64,000 bases of DNA from Bin80 sp965208025 (GCA_965208025.1 OZ242302.1:2170001-2234000); one strand, 5' to 3'. Positions 53,810-64,000 are shown, numbered from the stretch's first letter. Program-made: numbers and translations. Notes: generated by a model from the letters alone, not told the origin.

Positions 53810-56800
53810 TCACCATTTCAGATCCATGCGAGCGCTAATGCCGTAGGAGGGTGGTGCCTCGTTTGCCTCCATAGTTCGCGCGGTGGTGGCGACCGAGACT
53901 TGCAGTCCTTGGCTCATGCGCAGGTTGTACCCAACCCTGTAAGTTCGTCCCCTTGGATCCACCGTCATTCCCAGAGTAGATTGCCCGAGACTTTCCCGAA
54001 TCGGCGCCCCATACCCCAGTTCCATCTCTACGCGTTGATCCGTGCTTCCTAGTCCCACGGAATGCAGCGGGGCTTCACGCCATAGATCTCCCCCGTAGAC
54101 ACTCCCCCACAGAGGCTGCACCCGCATGGAGGGTCCGAGTCCGCCCGGCGTTCCATACTCAATGGACCCCATCAGTCCCCATTCCCGCAGTCCTTCATCG
54201 GTATGTAGCACCAGGGTCCGACCCCCAAACTCCGCGCGCAGTTGATTCGCGGCCCAACGTAACCCTCCCCCGAGCTCCATCCCCAGTCCTGTCTCGGCAT
54301 CGCCTCCATCCTGCCGAAGGGCAGTTTCCAGATAGGGCTCCATACCTGCTCCCAATCGTAGACGTCCTTCCACACCTGCCCGGACCCGCCGGACACCCAG
54401 ATCGGATCCCGTCTCCATGTTGGCCGTCGCCCAGAAGGCATCCACCTCGTAGCCCAGTCGTCCTGTGCTACCCCCTGTCAGGGTTCCCGTCAGTCCGAGT
54501 GCAATGAGCGCCGCATCCAGTTCGGAGTTGAGGGTCTCCAGTTCGGTCTCCCCTCGTCCCAATCCCAAGAGCATCCATGCGCGCATGCCCGCCCCCGTTT
54601 GATAACTGACATAGGGATAGAAACTGGTCAATCGTGAGGATGCTGTACCAGAGCGCGATGGCGTCTCATAGGTGCCTTGATCCCAGCTTTGCGCGGCCAA
54701 GAGACCTGCCATCCATCCCTGCCGCCATGCATAGTCAGCTCCCACAAGCATGGTTGTAACATCCGAACTTAATGAGAGCGCACCATCTTGTCCACGCATG
54801 CGCGTAAATGCACCTTGCCCCCAGACACTCCATCCTCCCTGCGTAAATTCTGCACCACATCCGCTAAAGATCTGTCCAAGGGATCGGTGCTCGGTTCCAT
54901 ATCGGAGCCACGATAGATCGGGAATCTGGCACTGCGCCATCCCCTCCATCCGCCGAGACAATGCTTCTACAACTTGCGAAGCCCAGGTGCGAAGCACTCG
55001 GGCCACATACGCATTCAGGATACTCTCTTCGCTCTCCTCTTCCATCACCGCTTCCGTACGGGCCTCTTGCACCTCTGCATTCACGGCCGATAGGATGACC
55101 AGTGCAAACGTCTTCGCCTCCCAGATGCGTTCACTCGAGAGCAGCTTCACGTCAATCGTTTTGGACACCTCTCCGGGTGCAAACGTAACCTGCCCAGCGA
55201 CAGGTTCATAATCCTTTCCCGCATAGGCACTCCCGTCTTCTGTGGCATAGCTGACCAGCACGGGCAGGAGGGAGGGCTTGGACAGGTTCATTTCAAAAAT
55301 GGCGGCGCTTCGGGAGACCATGACGCTCTGGACCGAGACATTGGAGCCCCCGTCATTGTCCACAATCGTTCCGATCCCGATGCCTTCTTGATCAATCTCC
55401 GCATTCCTTGCATCTGCAAGCTTCACTTGAAACGTTTCGTTGCCTTCTACCTCTTCATCCTCCAGAATCTGGATGCGAATCTTCCCCTCGGTGCTCCCAG
55501 GCTCAAAGATGACAATCCCCCTGGAGGAGACATAATCGGCTCCCTCGGTTGCGGTTACGTCGGCGGAGGCAAACTCAATGGTCACCAGACGTGGACTGGA
55601 TCGGCTGAGTTGAACGGGCAATAGGAGTGCTCCCGCGTCTTCGGAGGCAGTCTGATCCTGAATGCTCACCGTGGGCATCCCGTCATCGTCCAGGATCCTT
55701 CCCTCGGCTTCCATACCCGTTCCCGTGAGACGTACCCGAAAGGTCTCATTGGTTTCAATCTCCTCATCAGGGAGGATCGGAACCTCAATCTCCTTTCGAT
55801 CCTCTCCCGCTGCAAACATGACCGTCCCTGCGGTCATGGTATAGTCCTCTCCGGCGGTGGCCGATCCATCTACCGTCATATAGGCGAAGGTCAGCGGCTG
55901 GCTGTCCATCCCGCTCAGGGTCACCACAAAAACCGCCACAGGGTCCGACTCGTTGACCTCTGCATCCTCAATGCGTGGCATCACGGGTTCCTCATTGTCT
56001 TGGATAAAGCCTCGTCCCAGAGATTGCCCCGGCTCCCCATTCTGGATCTCCGTCAACTGCACCCGAAAGGTCTCCTCGGGCTCCGCGAGCGCATCGTCCA
56101 GAATCTCAACCTCAATGGACTTGGTGGTTTCGCCAGATTTGAATCGCAGAGGGCTCTCGGTCTGCACCTGATAATCTTGGGATCTTGTGGCCGTTTCATC
56201 ATGGACGATAAAGCCCACCACTACCTCGTCTCCCTGAAGGGGCGCGCGGCTCAGGGTCACATCAAAGCGGGCAGGACTCTCATCTTCTTGCACCGTTACC
56301 GCAGGCGTGAGATGCACGCGAGGCGGCGTATCATCATCTTGGATCGTTCCCGTTGCCACCTCACGCTCAAGCTCCGCATGCTGCGGCATGGACAGGGCAA
56401 CATAAAACGTCTCCTGCATCTCTTCGTCCTCGTCAGGGATCAGGCGCACCTGCACAGATTGGGTGGTTTCGCCGGGGGGAAAGTTCAGCGTACCGCTCGT
56501 CGGCACATAATCCAGGTTCGCAATCGCCGATCCATCAAAGGTTGCATACATGACCCGGACCGTCTCCAACGGGTGCGCCCGATTCAGCGTCACCATAAAG
56601 GTCATCTGATCTTCACTCTCTAATTCGGATTCATCCGCAATCCGCAACAGGTGCACATCCTCATCTTCAATCGTCACCGTCCCCGCGCTTTGCTCAAGCT
56701 CCGCACCGACAGGATCCGAGAGTTGAACCTGAAAGGTTTCCACCTCTTCCGCGAAGTCATCGTTTTGGATCTCCACCTCTATGGTGACCCTCTCCATGCC

Positions 56801-59800
56801 CTCTTGGATCGTGATGATTTCATCAACCCCCACATAATCCTCCCCCTCGGTAGCACTCTGCGGAATCGTCTGGACCCGTACGCTCAGGCCCGTTGGCGCC
56901 GGAGGGTCTACCCGGACGATCAACTCCGCCGTCCTGACATCTTCCAGCACCGTTGTATCCTGAATCGCCAGTATCACCCGGGGATCGTTATCCTCAATGG
57001 TGAGGGACGCTTGTACCGTCCCCCGGGTCGGACTCGTGCCTGTGAACGTGATCGTCTCCTCGGGTTCGTAGAGCAGGTCATCCTCAAGGGTCAAGTCAAA
57101 AGTGCCTGCATTGGAGGTCTCATCCGCCGCAATCGTGAGCGTCATGGAGGCGGGCTCCACGGTGTAGTCGGTTTCCAGGGTCGCCGAGCCGCCTCCGACC
57201 GTCATCGTCACCTCGGTCTCGGTGGGGAAAGGATTCTCCAGCCGGGCCGTCACCGTGATCTCTGTGGGAGGGTCCCCCTCGCGCACCTTCACCGGTTCAA
57301 GTTCCAGCGTGAGCCCCGTGGGCGTGTCATTCTCGAGGATCGTGAGTTCCACATCCTGAGGATCCTGGATGCCATGCGCATTCGTAACCTGTCCGCGCAC
57401 GGTCACCTTCTTGTCCCCTGTGAAGATCTGATTCTCTTCGGCCGTGATCGTGGCCTCTTCGCCGCTCTCGGTCTCCCCGGCGGCAATCGTGAGCATGGTC
57501 GCTCCCCATGTGTAATCATCCGTCGTCGCCGGGAGCTGGGGCTCGTCCGAGAGCGTGATCCGGGTCTCTGCACCCGAGGGAGCACTTAGACGTGCAGTGA
57601 TCCTCGTACGCTCGCCTTCGTGAATTTCATTAGGATTCAGGTGCAACTTGAGCTCGGGCACTGGATCGGTCTCCGTGATCGTGAGCAGGGCAGGCGTTGC
57701 CGCACCCAGACTGCTTTGACCACTCACCTGCACCGTCTCCTCCAGTTCATGGATCCCGTCCGCGGTCGGCGTGAACGTAAAGCGCTCGGTTCCCTCCATC
57801 GCACCTGCCGCAATCGTGAGTTCAACGGAGGGCACAAACTCATAGTCCGCTCCCACGAGGGCCGTCCCGTCCTCCACCGCCAGAGTCACCTCCGTCGGAA
57901 CACTCCGCGCTACATCCAGCTGTGCTGTCACGATGATCTCCTTTCTCCCGCCATTTTCCTGCACCTCGGGAGGATCCACCGTCAGCGTGATCTCCGAAGC
58001 CTGATCGTCATTCAGGATCGTCAGCGTGACATCCGCCGGCCCCGTCACCTCGTTCGCATTCATCGCAGTGCCCCCCAGGATGATCGTTTTATCCGGCGCA
58101 TCAATCAGGTTGTCATTTGCCCTGATCAAAACCTCCCCCGTACTGATCGTTGCGCCGGGGGCAATCGTGAGCATAGGGTTGGGAGGCAAGGTATAATCCT
58201 CCTGCGTTGCGGGGGAGAGTGGAAGCGCCAACAGCGTGATCTCTGTTGGGACACTTGATGGACCACTCAGGCGGGCCCTCAAAGCCGCTTCCCCATCCTC
58301 TTCACGAATGGTGGTCGGGATCAGCTCAAGGGTCACCTCCGGGGTCGGATTCGTATCGTAGAGGTTGAGCATGCCCACACGCACGTGCAATCCCTCGAAC
58401 TCAACCGCTCCCCTCACCTCAACTGTTTCCACTGGCTCATCCAGATTGTCCACGTTCGGCGTAAACGTAAATCGTCCCGTCCCCTCGGTCTGGTTCGCTG
58501 GAATGGTTAGCAAAGTGGGCGGCACCGGGGCAAAGTCCGTCCCCAGAGTTGCCGTGCCCGAGTCTACCGAGAGGATGACCGCTGTGTCGGTGCTCCGCGC
58601 CCGATCCATCGTCGCCGTCACTGTGATCTGCGTACTCCCGACATCTTCACTCACATCCACGGAGGGTGTTACCTCAAGCGTGATCTCGGTCGCCCGGTCC
58701 TCATTCGTGATCGTGAGCATCTGTTCGGAGGGGCCCGTCACCCCATTATCATTCGTCGCACGGCCCCCTACATAGATGATCTTGGGCGGCCCATCCACAT
58801 CATTGTCCACCGCCGTGATCGTCACCAGCCCCGTACTTTGCTGCCCCCCTGCCTCAATCGTGAGCGTACGGACGGGACTCAATAGATAATCCTCTTCGGT
58901 CGCCAACTCATCGGGACGCGCCGAGATGGTGATCGCCGTTGGGGCGCTGGAAAGGGCGCTCAGTCGGGCTGTGACCTCCGTACGTCCGCCAGTTTCTGGG
59001 ATGGAGGGCGGAGCCAATTCCAGTATGACTGTGGGGGCAGGCGTCGCATCCGTGATCGTGAGGATCGCCTGATTACTCCCCACCGTGCTAGTTCCCGTGA
59101 TCAACACCGTCTCCGAGGACTCGTCGACCTCATCAGGCGTTGGCGTGAACATCAACACATGCGTTGCCTCGATCGCACCTACGGGAATCGTAAAGGTTTG
59201 CTCCTCCACCGCCGCAAAATCCTCGCTTGACACAGCCGTACCATTCTCCACCTTAAGTGTCACCTGCGTAGGCGTGCTCCCTGCAATATCCAGACGAGCC
59301 GTCACCATGATCGGCACCTCTCCCTCATCTTCCCCCACGTCAAGAGGCGAGACCGCAAGCGTGAAGCCGGTGGGCATGTCATCATCCTCGATCGTGAGCT
59401 CCACATCTTCTGGATCCATCACCGGTTGTATATTTGTCGTCCGGCCGCGAATCAGAACCGTCTTATCCTCCGTATCCACCGCATTGTCAATGGCCGTGAT
59501 CGTTACACTCCCCGTACTCGTCATCTGCCCAGCTGCAATCATGAGCGTGGTGCCCTCCAGCGTGTAATCCGCAGGCGTCGCCGGGGGATTCGGATGGGCC
59601 GAGACCGTGATCATGGTCTCCGTGCTGGAAACAGGATTCAGTGTCGCTGTGACGGTGGTCCTGCCCCCGTCCTCCTCAATCGTTGGGGAATTCAATACCA
59701 GCACCACCTTTGGATCCTCCGTCTGATCCAAAATCGTGAGCGGGACAGATGTCACCGTTAGCCCCTCCACTGTTCCCCTGACTTGCACCGTCTCCTCCGG

Positions 59801-62800
59801 CTCGTCCACCTGATCTTCAATCGGCATGAACAGCAAAGAACCCATCCCATTCTCCTGATTCGCCGGAATCGTCAGGGACGATGGGGAGACCGGGGCATAA
59901 TCGGATCCCAAGGTGGCCGTCTCCGGGGCCACCGAGAGCATGACCTCCGTATCCGTACTACGCTGAACATCCAGCATCCCCGTCACCGCGAGCTGCATAC
60001 TCCCGGCATCTTCATCCACCGTCAGAGGTGCGACCATCAGTGTGATCTCCGTCGCCTGATCATCATTCGTAATCGTGAGCGGAATCGGCGAAGGCCCCCG
60101 GATTCCCTGTTCATTCGCGGCCATTCCATGCACCTCTACGGTCTTGTCTGGCGCCTCCAGATCATTGTCTACGCCCGTGATCGTGACACCGCCCGTACTG
60201 GTACGTTCGCCAGCCGCAATCGTCAATATGGTTGGATTCAATGTATAGTCCCCTGCATCGGGAACAACCGAAATCTCAATGGTGGTCTCTGCACTGGACG
60301 GGACACTCAATGTGGCGGTTACTTCCGTCCGTCCACCGTCTTCCGTAATCGTATCCAGCGTGAGCGCCAGCGTCACCTCGGGTGGCTGCTCCGCATTCAC
60401 GAGCGTGAGAATGGACATCGCCGAAGCCCCCTGACTGCTTGCCCCCGTAAACGCAACCGTCTCCTCTCCCTCCTCCAGATCATCATGGATCGGCGTGAAA
60501 GGAAACTGTGTGGACGCCTCCATCTGATTGGCAGGAACCGTCAAGAAGAAGGGATCCACGGCGGTATAGTCCAGTCCCTCAATCGCCGAACCGCCACCAA
60601 CGGAAATCCGCACTTCGGTGTTCGTGCTCTGCGCCGCATCCAGCGTCACCGTGACGGTCAGATCCGTCCTGCCTGCATTCTCCGCCACACGGAGAGGCGT
60701 CACCGCCAGCGTGAACCCATCATCATCGGTGATCGTCAGTTCTACCTCCATGGGATCCACCGCACCACCCCGCAGATTCGTGGCACGCCCGCCAATCTGG
60801 AATGTCTTGTCTTCGGTCGGGATCAGATTGTCTACGGCCGTGATCGTAACCTGATTCGAACTTTCGGTATCTCCCAAGGGGATCGTCAGACTGGTTCCAC
60901 TCAAGCGGTAATCGTCCTCCGAGGCGGGCGAATCGGGATCAACCGAAAGCGCAATCGTCGTCGCTGCATTGGAGGGTGCACTGAGCTGCGCACGGACGGT
61001 CGCCATACCTGCCTTTTCTGGAATAGTGGTGCGATCCAGCACCAGCATCACCGCGGGAGGGGGCGCAGCATTGCCAATCGTGAGCGCCGCCTCCACCGCA
61101 GCCCCCAGATCGCTACTCCCCTTCACGAGAACCGTCTCCGCCGGATCATTCTCCGCATCCGGGATCGGTTTGAACGAAAACATGCCTGTTCCCTCCCTCG
61201 CCTCCGCCGCAATCGTGACCGAGATTGGAGTGACCGCCTCATAGTCCACGCGCTCGGTCGCCGTGCCTGGCTCCACCGAGACGGAGACCTCCGTCGCAAC
61301 CAGACGCGGAACATCCATCGTGGCCGTCACCACTATATCCGTTCGCCCCGCATCTTCGCTCACTTGGGAAGGGGACACCGTAAGCGTGACCGTGGGCACC
61401 TCTTCATCCTCCTCTATTACGAGCTCCACAGCGTCCGGCCCCATGATCCCCTCGTCATTCATAGCCGTGCCGCCAGCCTGAACCGTCTTGTCTCCCGTAT
61501 AAAATTCATTGTTGACCGCCGTGATCGTGACTTCCCCCGTACTCGAGGTCTCCCCCGAGGCAATCGTGAGCGTGGCGGGCGTACTCAATGTGTAATCATC
61601 TGTCGTAGCGGGCAGATCGGGAGTGACCGTCACCGTGATCGTCGTCTCCTCAGTGGACACCTTGTCCAGCGTTGCCGTGACTGTCGTGCTCCCGTTGTTT
61701 TCCAGAATCGATGCCTCCGATAATGCCAGCGTGACCAACGGACCACAGGCTGAAAAATCAGCAGTATCTATCTCTATGACCGTATCATTCGCGAACAGAT
61801 CCAAGATCTTTTGTGGCAGGCATTCAATCGGGTTGAGCGCTAGATGAGTTTCCAGTCCAGGTGTAACACCATCAAAAAAATCGGCAGGTAGCGTAGTAAG
61901 GGAATTAGCATAAAAAGTCACATAATTCAGACGGGGAAGACCAGCTAAAAGACCCGAAGGGACGCGCTGGAGGGAATTAAAAGATAATGCTAAAAATTCC
62001 AGATTGATGAGACCGTTAAAAAGATCTGACGGAAGGCTCTGAAGTGAATTGCCTTCTAGATTGAGCCTCCTAAGTTTGGTGAGACCGTTGAAAAGACCCG
62101 ATGGTAGAGTGGTGAGACCTCTATTATGTAATATGTGCAGCGTGCTTAGGCTGGAGAGATCAGCAAATAGATTCGCAGGCAAACTGGTGAGTTCATTTTC
62201 GCTTAAGCTCAGATGATTTAAACTGGGGAGATCGGCAAAAAGATTTTCAGGCACAGGGTTGGGGAACTCCGTACCACCTAACAACAGTCTCTTCAGGCTT
62301 GAGAGGCCAGCGAACAAATTCGCGGTAATTTGGAGATCAGTATTGAAACCCAGATTTAGGACTTCTAGGCTGGTGAGAGGAGCAAAAATCTCCTCAGGCA
62401 GGCTGGTGAGAGAATTAAAGTCAAGCTGAAGCACGGTTAGCTTGGAAAGGCCTGCAAAGAGATTCGGAGGCAGGGTAGTGAAAGAAATCCTACTAACCCC
62501 GATATGAAACTGGTTACCAAGATCTAGTTCATTCAAGTTGGGGAGATTGGCAAAGTCACCTTCCTTCAGCGCAGTGATCCCTTTGTTGGTTAAGTCCAAA
62601 TCCGTGATGCGGGATAACTGATCTGCCCGAACAGTTGCACAGTTGCTCTGATTTGGAATCAATTCAAGGATGGCGTCCCTGACTTGCGGAGTACGATTGC
62701 AGATACTTTGTGCCGTCGTATCCAGCACCAGAAACATCAGCACAAAGCTGGCTGCCACCCCTGGATACAAAGAAAACCATTGTGGTATGATTCGGGTGGA

Positions 62801-62803
62801 CAT
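53810..62803 (-). CDS. Giant LRR / Calx-beta / autotransporter-barrel surface protein
   Basis: 2,997 residues from ATG 62803 (a TTG at 62830 is also open). In order: signal peptide (GVAASFVLMFLVLDTTAQ), a cysteine-flanked leucine-rich-repeat block of about ten repeats (about residues 60-340, pattern LTVLQLDFNSLTSLPEEIF), about 20 Calx-beta/fibronectin-like domains (about 355-2560), then a linker helix and a C-terminal barrel (about 2600-2997). The barrel is rich in aromatic, glycine-containing strands (WGQGAFTRMRGQDG, VGYNLRMSQG) and ends in MDLKW, a typical autotransporter/outer-membrane signal. Calx-beta domains bind calcium and the acidic DDD/EDDD turns are present in most. The protein should be an adhesin-like surface filament. 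It stands alone; no transport partner is seen. Confidence 0.9.
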   Translation of the reverse strand: MSTRIIPQWFSLYPGVAASFVLMFLVLDTTAQSICNRTPQVRDAILELIPNQSNCATVRADQLSRITDLDLTNKGITALKEGDFANLPNLNELDLGNQFHIGVSRISFTTLPPNLFAGLSKLTVLQLDFNSLTSLPEEIFAPLTSLEVLNLGFNTDLQITANLFAGLSSLKRLLLGGTEFPNPVPENLFADLPSLNHLSLSENELTSLPANLFADLSSLSTLHILHNRGLTTLPSGLFNGLTKLRRLNLEGNSLQSLPSDLFNGLINLEFLALSFNSLQRVPSGLLAGLPRLNYVTFYANSLTTLPADFFDGVTPGLETHLALNPIECLPQKILDLFANDTVIEIDTADFSACGPLVTLALSEASILENNGSTTVTATLDKVSTEETTITVTVTPDLPATTDDYTLSTPATLTIASGETSSTGEVTITAVNNEFYTGDKTVQAGGTAMNDEGIMGPDAVELVIEEDEEVPTVTLTVSPSQVSEDAGRTDIVVTATMDVPRLVATEVSVSVEPGTATERVDYEAVTPISVTIAAEAREGTGMFSFKPIPDAENDPAETVLVKGSSDLGAAVEAALTIGNAAPPPAVMLVLDRTTIPEKAGMATVRAQLSAPSNAATTIALSVDPDSPASEDDYRLSGTSLTIPLGDTESSNQVTITAVDNLIPTEDKTFQIGGRATNLRGGAVDPMEVELTITDDDGFTLAVTPLRVAENAGRTDLTVTVTLDAAQSTNTEVRISVGGGSAIEGLDYTAVDPFFLTVPANQMEASTQFPFTPIHDDLEEGEETVAFTGASSQGASAMSILTLVNAEQPPEVTLALTLDTITEDGGRTEVTATLSVPSSAETTIEISVVPDAGDYTLNPTILTIAAGERTSTGGVTITGVDNDLEAPDKTVEVHGMAANEQGIRGPSPIPLTITNDDQATEITLMVAPLTVDEDAGSMQLAVTGMLDVQRSTDTEVMLSVAPETATLGSDYAPVSPSSLTIPANQENGMGSLLFMPIEDQVDEPEETVQVRGTVEGLTVTSVPLTILDQTEDPKVVLVLNSPTIEEDGGRTTVTATLNPVSSTETMITVSAHPNPPATPADYTLEGTTLMIAAGQMTSTGSVTITAIDNAVDTEDKTVLIRGRTTNIQPVMDPEDVELTIEDDDMPTGFTLAVSPLDVGEDEGEVPIMVTARLDIAGSTPTQVTLKVENGTAVSSEDFAAVEEQTFTIPVGAIEATHVLMFTPTPDEVDESSETVLITGTSTVGSNQAILTITDATPAPTVILELAPPSIPETGGRTEVTARLSALSSAPTAITISARPDELATEEDYLLSPVRTLTIEAGGQQSTGLVTITAVDNDVDGPPKIIYVGGRATNDNGVTGPSEQMLTITNEDRATEITLEVTPSVDVSEDVGSTQITVTATMDRARSTDTAVILSVDSGTATLGTDFAPVPPTLLTIPANQTEGTGRFTFTPNVDNLDEPVETVEVRGAVEFEGLHVRVGMLNLYDTNPTPEVTLELIPTTIREEDGEAALRARLSGPSSVPTEITLLALPLSPATQEDYTLPPNPMLTIAPGATISTGEVLIRANDNLIDAPDKTIILGGTAMNANEVTGPADVTLTILNDDQASEITLTVDPPEVQENGGRKEIIVTAQLDVARSVPTEVTLAVEDGTALVGADYEFVPSVELTIAAGAMEGTERFTFTPTADGIHELEETVQVSGQSSLGAATPALLTITETDPVPELKLHLNPNEIHEGERTRITARLSAPSGAETRITLSDEPQLPATTDDYTWGATMLTIAAGETESGEEATITAEENQIFTGDKKVTVRGQVTNAHGIQDPQDVELTILENDTPTGLTLELEPVKVREGDPPTEITVTARLENPFPTETEVTMTVGGGSATLETDYTVEPASMTLTIAADETSNAGTFDLTLEDDLLYEPEETITFTGTSPTRGTVQASLTIEDNDPRVILAIQDTTVLEDVRTAELIVRVDPPAPTGLSVRVQTIPQSATEGEDYVGVDEIITIQEGMERVTIEVEIQNDDFAEEVETFQVQLSDPVGAELEQSAGTVTIEDEDVHLLRIADESELESEDQMTFMVTLNRAHPLETVRVMYATFDGSAIANLDYVPTSGTLNFPPGETTQSVQVRLIPDEDEEMQETFYVALSMPQHAELEREVATGTIQDDDTPPRVHLTPAVTVQEDESPARFDVTLSRAPLQGDEVVVGFIVHDETATRSQDYQVQTESPLRFKSGETTKSIEVEILDDALAEPEETFRVQLTEIQNGEPGQSLGRGFIQDNEEPVMPRIEDAEVNESDPVAVFVVTLSGMDSQPLTFAYMTVDGSATAGEDYTMTAGTVMFAAGEDRKEIEVPILPDEEIETNETFRVRLTGTGMEAEGRILDDDGMPTVSIQDQTASEDAGALLLPVQLSRSSPRLVTIEFASADVTATEGADYVSSRGIVIFEPGSTEGKIRIQILEDEEVEGNETFQVKLADARNAEIDQEGIGIGTIVDNDGGSNVSVQSVMVSRSAAIFEMNLSKPSLLPVLVSYATEDGSAYAGKDYEPVAGQVTFAPGEVSKTIDVKLLSSERIWEAKTFALVILSAVNAEVQEARTEAVMEEESEESILNAYVARVLRTWASQVVEALSRRMEGMAQCQIPDLSWLRYGTEHRSLGQIFSGCGAEFTQGGWSVWGQGAFTRMRGQDGALSLSSDVTTMLVGADYAWRQGWMAGLLAAQSWDQGTYETPSRSGTASSRLTSFYPYVSYQTGAGMRAWMLLGLGRGETELETLNSELDAALIALGLTGTLTGGSTGRLGYEVDAFWATANMETGSDLGVRRVRAGVEGRLRLGAGMEPYLETALRQDGGDAETGLGMELGGGLRWAANQLRAEFGGRTLVLHTDEGLREWGLMGSIEYGTPGGLGPSMRVQPLWGSVYGGDLWREAPLHSVGLGSTDQRVEMELGYGAPIRESLGQSTLGMTVDPRGRTYRVGYNLRMSQGLQVSVATTARTMEANEAPPSYGISARMDLKW
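55050..61740 (-). repeat. Tandem Calx-beta-coding repeats (about 20 domains)
   Basis: Within the giant gene, domains 1-14 alternate between two types of about 105-115 residues. One type ends in an acidic turn such as LTITDDD or LTITNDDQ; the other ends in a non-acidic turn such as LTITDATPAP. The repeat unit is therefore a two-domain block of about 220 residues, repeated about seven times. Domains 15-20 are a more diverged single-domain array. This implies growth by unequal exchange of the two-domain unit. Confidence 0.8.
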
Positions 62804-63558
62804 CGTATGTCTTAACGGGAGTCTACCCAATCTTGATCATCTCCTAAAATCATCATTGACAGGATGAAATAATCATTTGTATTTCGGGACCAGTTTCCCA
62901 TCAAATTTGTTTGATGGCAAGATCGATTGGTTTGCTTCAACCCATTCTGGTGTCTGTGCCTAGAACTCGGTTCGTATCCCTGAGGCATCATCTTATAATT
63001 TTTTCTCCACATTGTATGCATCGGCGCCAAAGGCGCTGGAAACCAAACTCATTCGTGCTTTGCATGAACATAAATCACCCCCAAATCTCTTGCAATCATT
63101 ACAAATTCAGAGAAGTCGGATCATCTCGGGTTTTGAGATCCCTGATTATGGCGGTTGAATAGACGAGCCTTGGCCAAGGCTTGCAGATACAAAACAGCCT
63201 ATCTTTGAACAGGCAAAATCAACGGACGGAATCCTCCTAATTTCGAACTTTCGGGTTCCCATGTTATGAAAGATGGCGTCTCTAGCATCCCTTAAAAAGA
63301 GATCTTAAGTTTACATTTCCGTTCAACAGGAGTCGTTTCCCAATGTAGAAGTACAACTTGATATGCGCCCACACCATTCAAGAAATTCTTGGTTGTGTTT
63401 GAGATGGCGTGTAAGGACGGGGAAAGCATTCGGTTAATAGTGCTGTAACGGTTATCCCAAAATACGAAAATTAGGTTAGAACATGGTGATCCAGAATCAA
63501 TTTATAGCTTGTACGTTCAAGTCCTTTTCGCATCCATACAACTGAACCAAACCCCAAC
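62804..63558. other. Gene-free stretch upstream of the giant gene
   Basis: About 750 bp with only short unrecognised frames on both strands. It presumably holds the promoter for the giant gene. No RNA gene or repeat recognised. Confidence 0.4.
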
Positions 63559-63819
63559 ATGGATCCAAACCTGCACCAAAAACAAGGCATCACTCACTTG
63601 ACCAAAGTTCTGCAGTATGCTCCAATGGTTGCCACTGGCACCGAAGCGGTTGTGCACCTAACAACTGAAGACTGGTATGTGGTTGCTGATACGCTCTTTC
63701 AAATGAATACACCGAAAGAATTACTTCCAGAGAGCATTAATGATTTTCGTCTGCGTGATGATCATCGGGCAATTGAACTGGATACCGATGACCTGAACAT
63801 CATCATTGAGATGTTTTAG
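63559..63819 (+). CDS. Small hypothetical protein
   Basis: 86 residues, acidic, with a plausible globular make-up (TKVLQYAPMVATGTEAVVHL, then DWYVVADTLF and a final IELDTDDLNIIIEMF). No family recognised and no ribosome site before ATG 63559. Composition and a natural-looking C-terminus favour a real gene, but it may be chance. No neighbour gives context. Confidence 0.45.
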   Translation: MDPNLHQKQGITHLTKVLQYAPMVATGTEAVVHLTTEDWYVVADTLFQMNTPKELLPESINDFRLRDDHRAIELDTDDLNIIIEMF

Positions 63820-64000
63820 CAACGTTGATAAAGTCTCTTCATTTACCCCAAATCCGCTCCCCTCTTGATCCATTGCATGAGTCCAGTATAAGAAGGTGTC
63901 ACCGAAGAGTGGATTATTCTATAGCTTCCGTTGGGTTGACTTTACAGGACCCAGACCGGGTAGGATATGTCCCATGCGATCCCTCTTTGTCCGAAGATAG
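63820..64000. other. Right-end stretch without recognised feature
   Basis: The last 181 bp of the window hold no recognised frame or site. Confidence 0.4.

Noticed and set aside
59783..61723. Long open frame (646 codons) on the plus strand opposite the giant Calx-beta gene
   Set aside because: It is the mirror of a repetitive, biased coding sequence on the minus strand: the product is low-complexity with many Arg/His, has no domain, and several similar mirror frames occur along the same gene (56000-58258).
1..64000. tRNA, rRNA or CRISPR array
   Set aside because: No TTCGA-type T-loop in a cloverleaf context, no rRNA-like conserved stretch and no regularly spaced direct repeats of 25-40 bp with unique spacers were seen by eye.

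Overview
The window looks like a chromosomal segment of a Gram-negative member of the Bacteroidota/Rhodothermota branch. The support is indirect: a secreted WD40 protein ends in a type IX secretion (Por) sorting domain, there is a bacillithiol gene (bshA), several lipoproteins and outer-membrane beta-barrel proteins occur, Shine-Dalgarno sequences are often weak or absent, and vitamin B6 is made by the PdxJ/PdxB route. No rRNA, tRNA or CRISPR array was seen, so the taxonomic call is only moderate.

Layout. 1-5.5 kb is gene-poor: a DUF169 protein, an AAA ATPase bracketed by decayed ISL3-type elements, and a methyltransferase. 5.7-9.95 kb is a four-gene ABC importer operon of the spermidine/putrescine type, closed by an intrinsic terminator. 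10.4-12.5 kb encodes a secreted protein with 14 near-identical WD40 repeats, followed by a 3' fragment of an ISL3 transposase. 12.9-30.4 kb is a defence island. On the plus strand lie three translationally coupled genes of the SspFGH/DptFGH restriction type. Convergent to them on the minus strand lie sspB (DUF4007), sspC (large ATPase) and sspD (PAPS-reductase-like), the modification arm of a single-strand DNA phosphorothioation system. The island is broken in two places. An IS4/IS5-type element, together with a nearby frameshift, disrupts sspH. An ISL3 element with a clean 8-bp target duplication splits sspD; removing it with one duplication copy restores a 311-codon frame. 30.5-32.9 kb carries a small conserved protein and a PIN-domain toxin/antitoxin-like pair.

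33.5-53.7 kb is mostly housekeeping: a beta-CASP metallo-hydrolase, a transaldolase-like enzyme, a GAF-SpoIIE phosphatase, an UlaG-like hydrolase, pdxJ-era convergent with pdxB, a SleB-like hydrolase, a sulfatase lipoprotein, bshA divergent from an outer-membrane protein, and the run thyA - amidase - MreB/MamK-like actin - folA on the minus strand. 53.8-62.8 kb is one giant gene (about 2,997 codons) for a secreted leucine-rich-repeat / multi-Calx-beta / beta-barrel protein. The right end holds one small uncharacterised ORF.

The most interesting content is the phosphorothioation island with both arms disrupted by different insertion sequences, flanked by directly repeated ISL3 3' ends that could delete the restriction arm. 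The giant Calx-beta barrel protein and the actin-amidase pair between thyA and folA come next.
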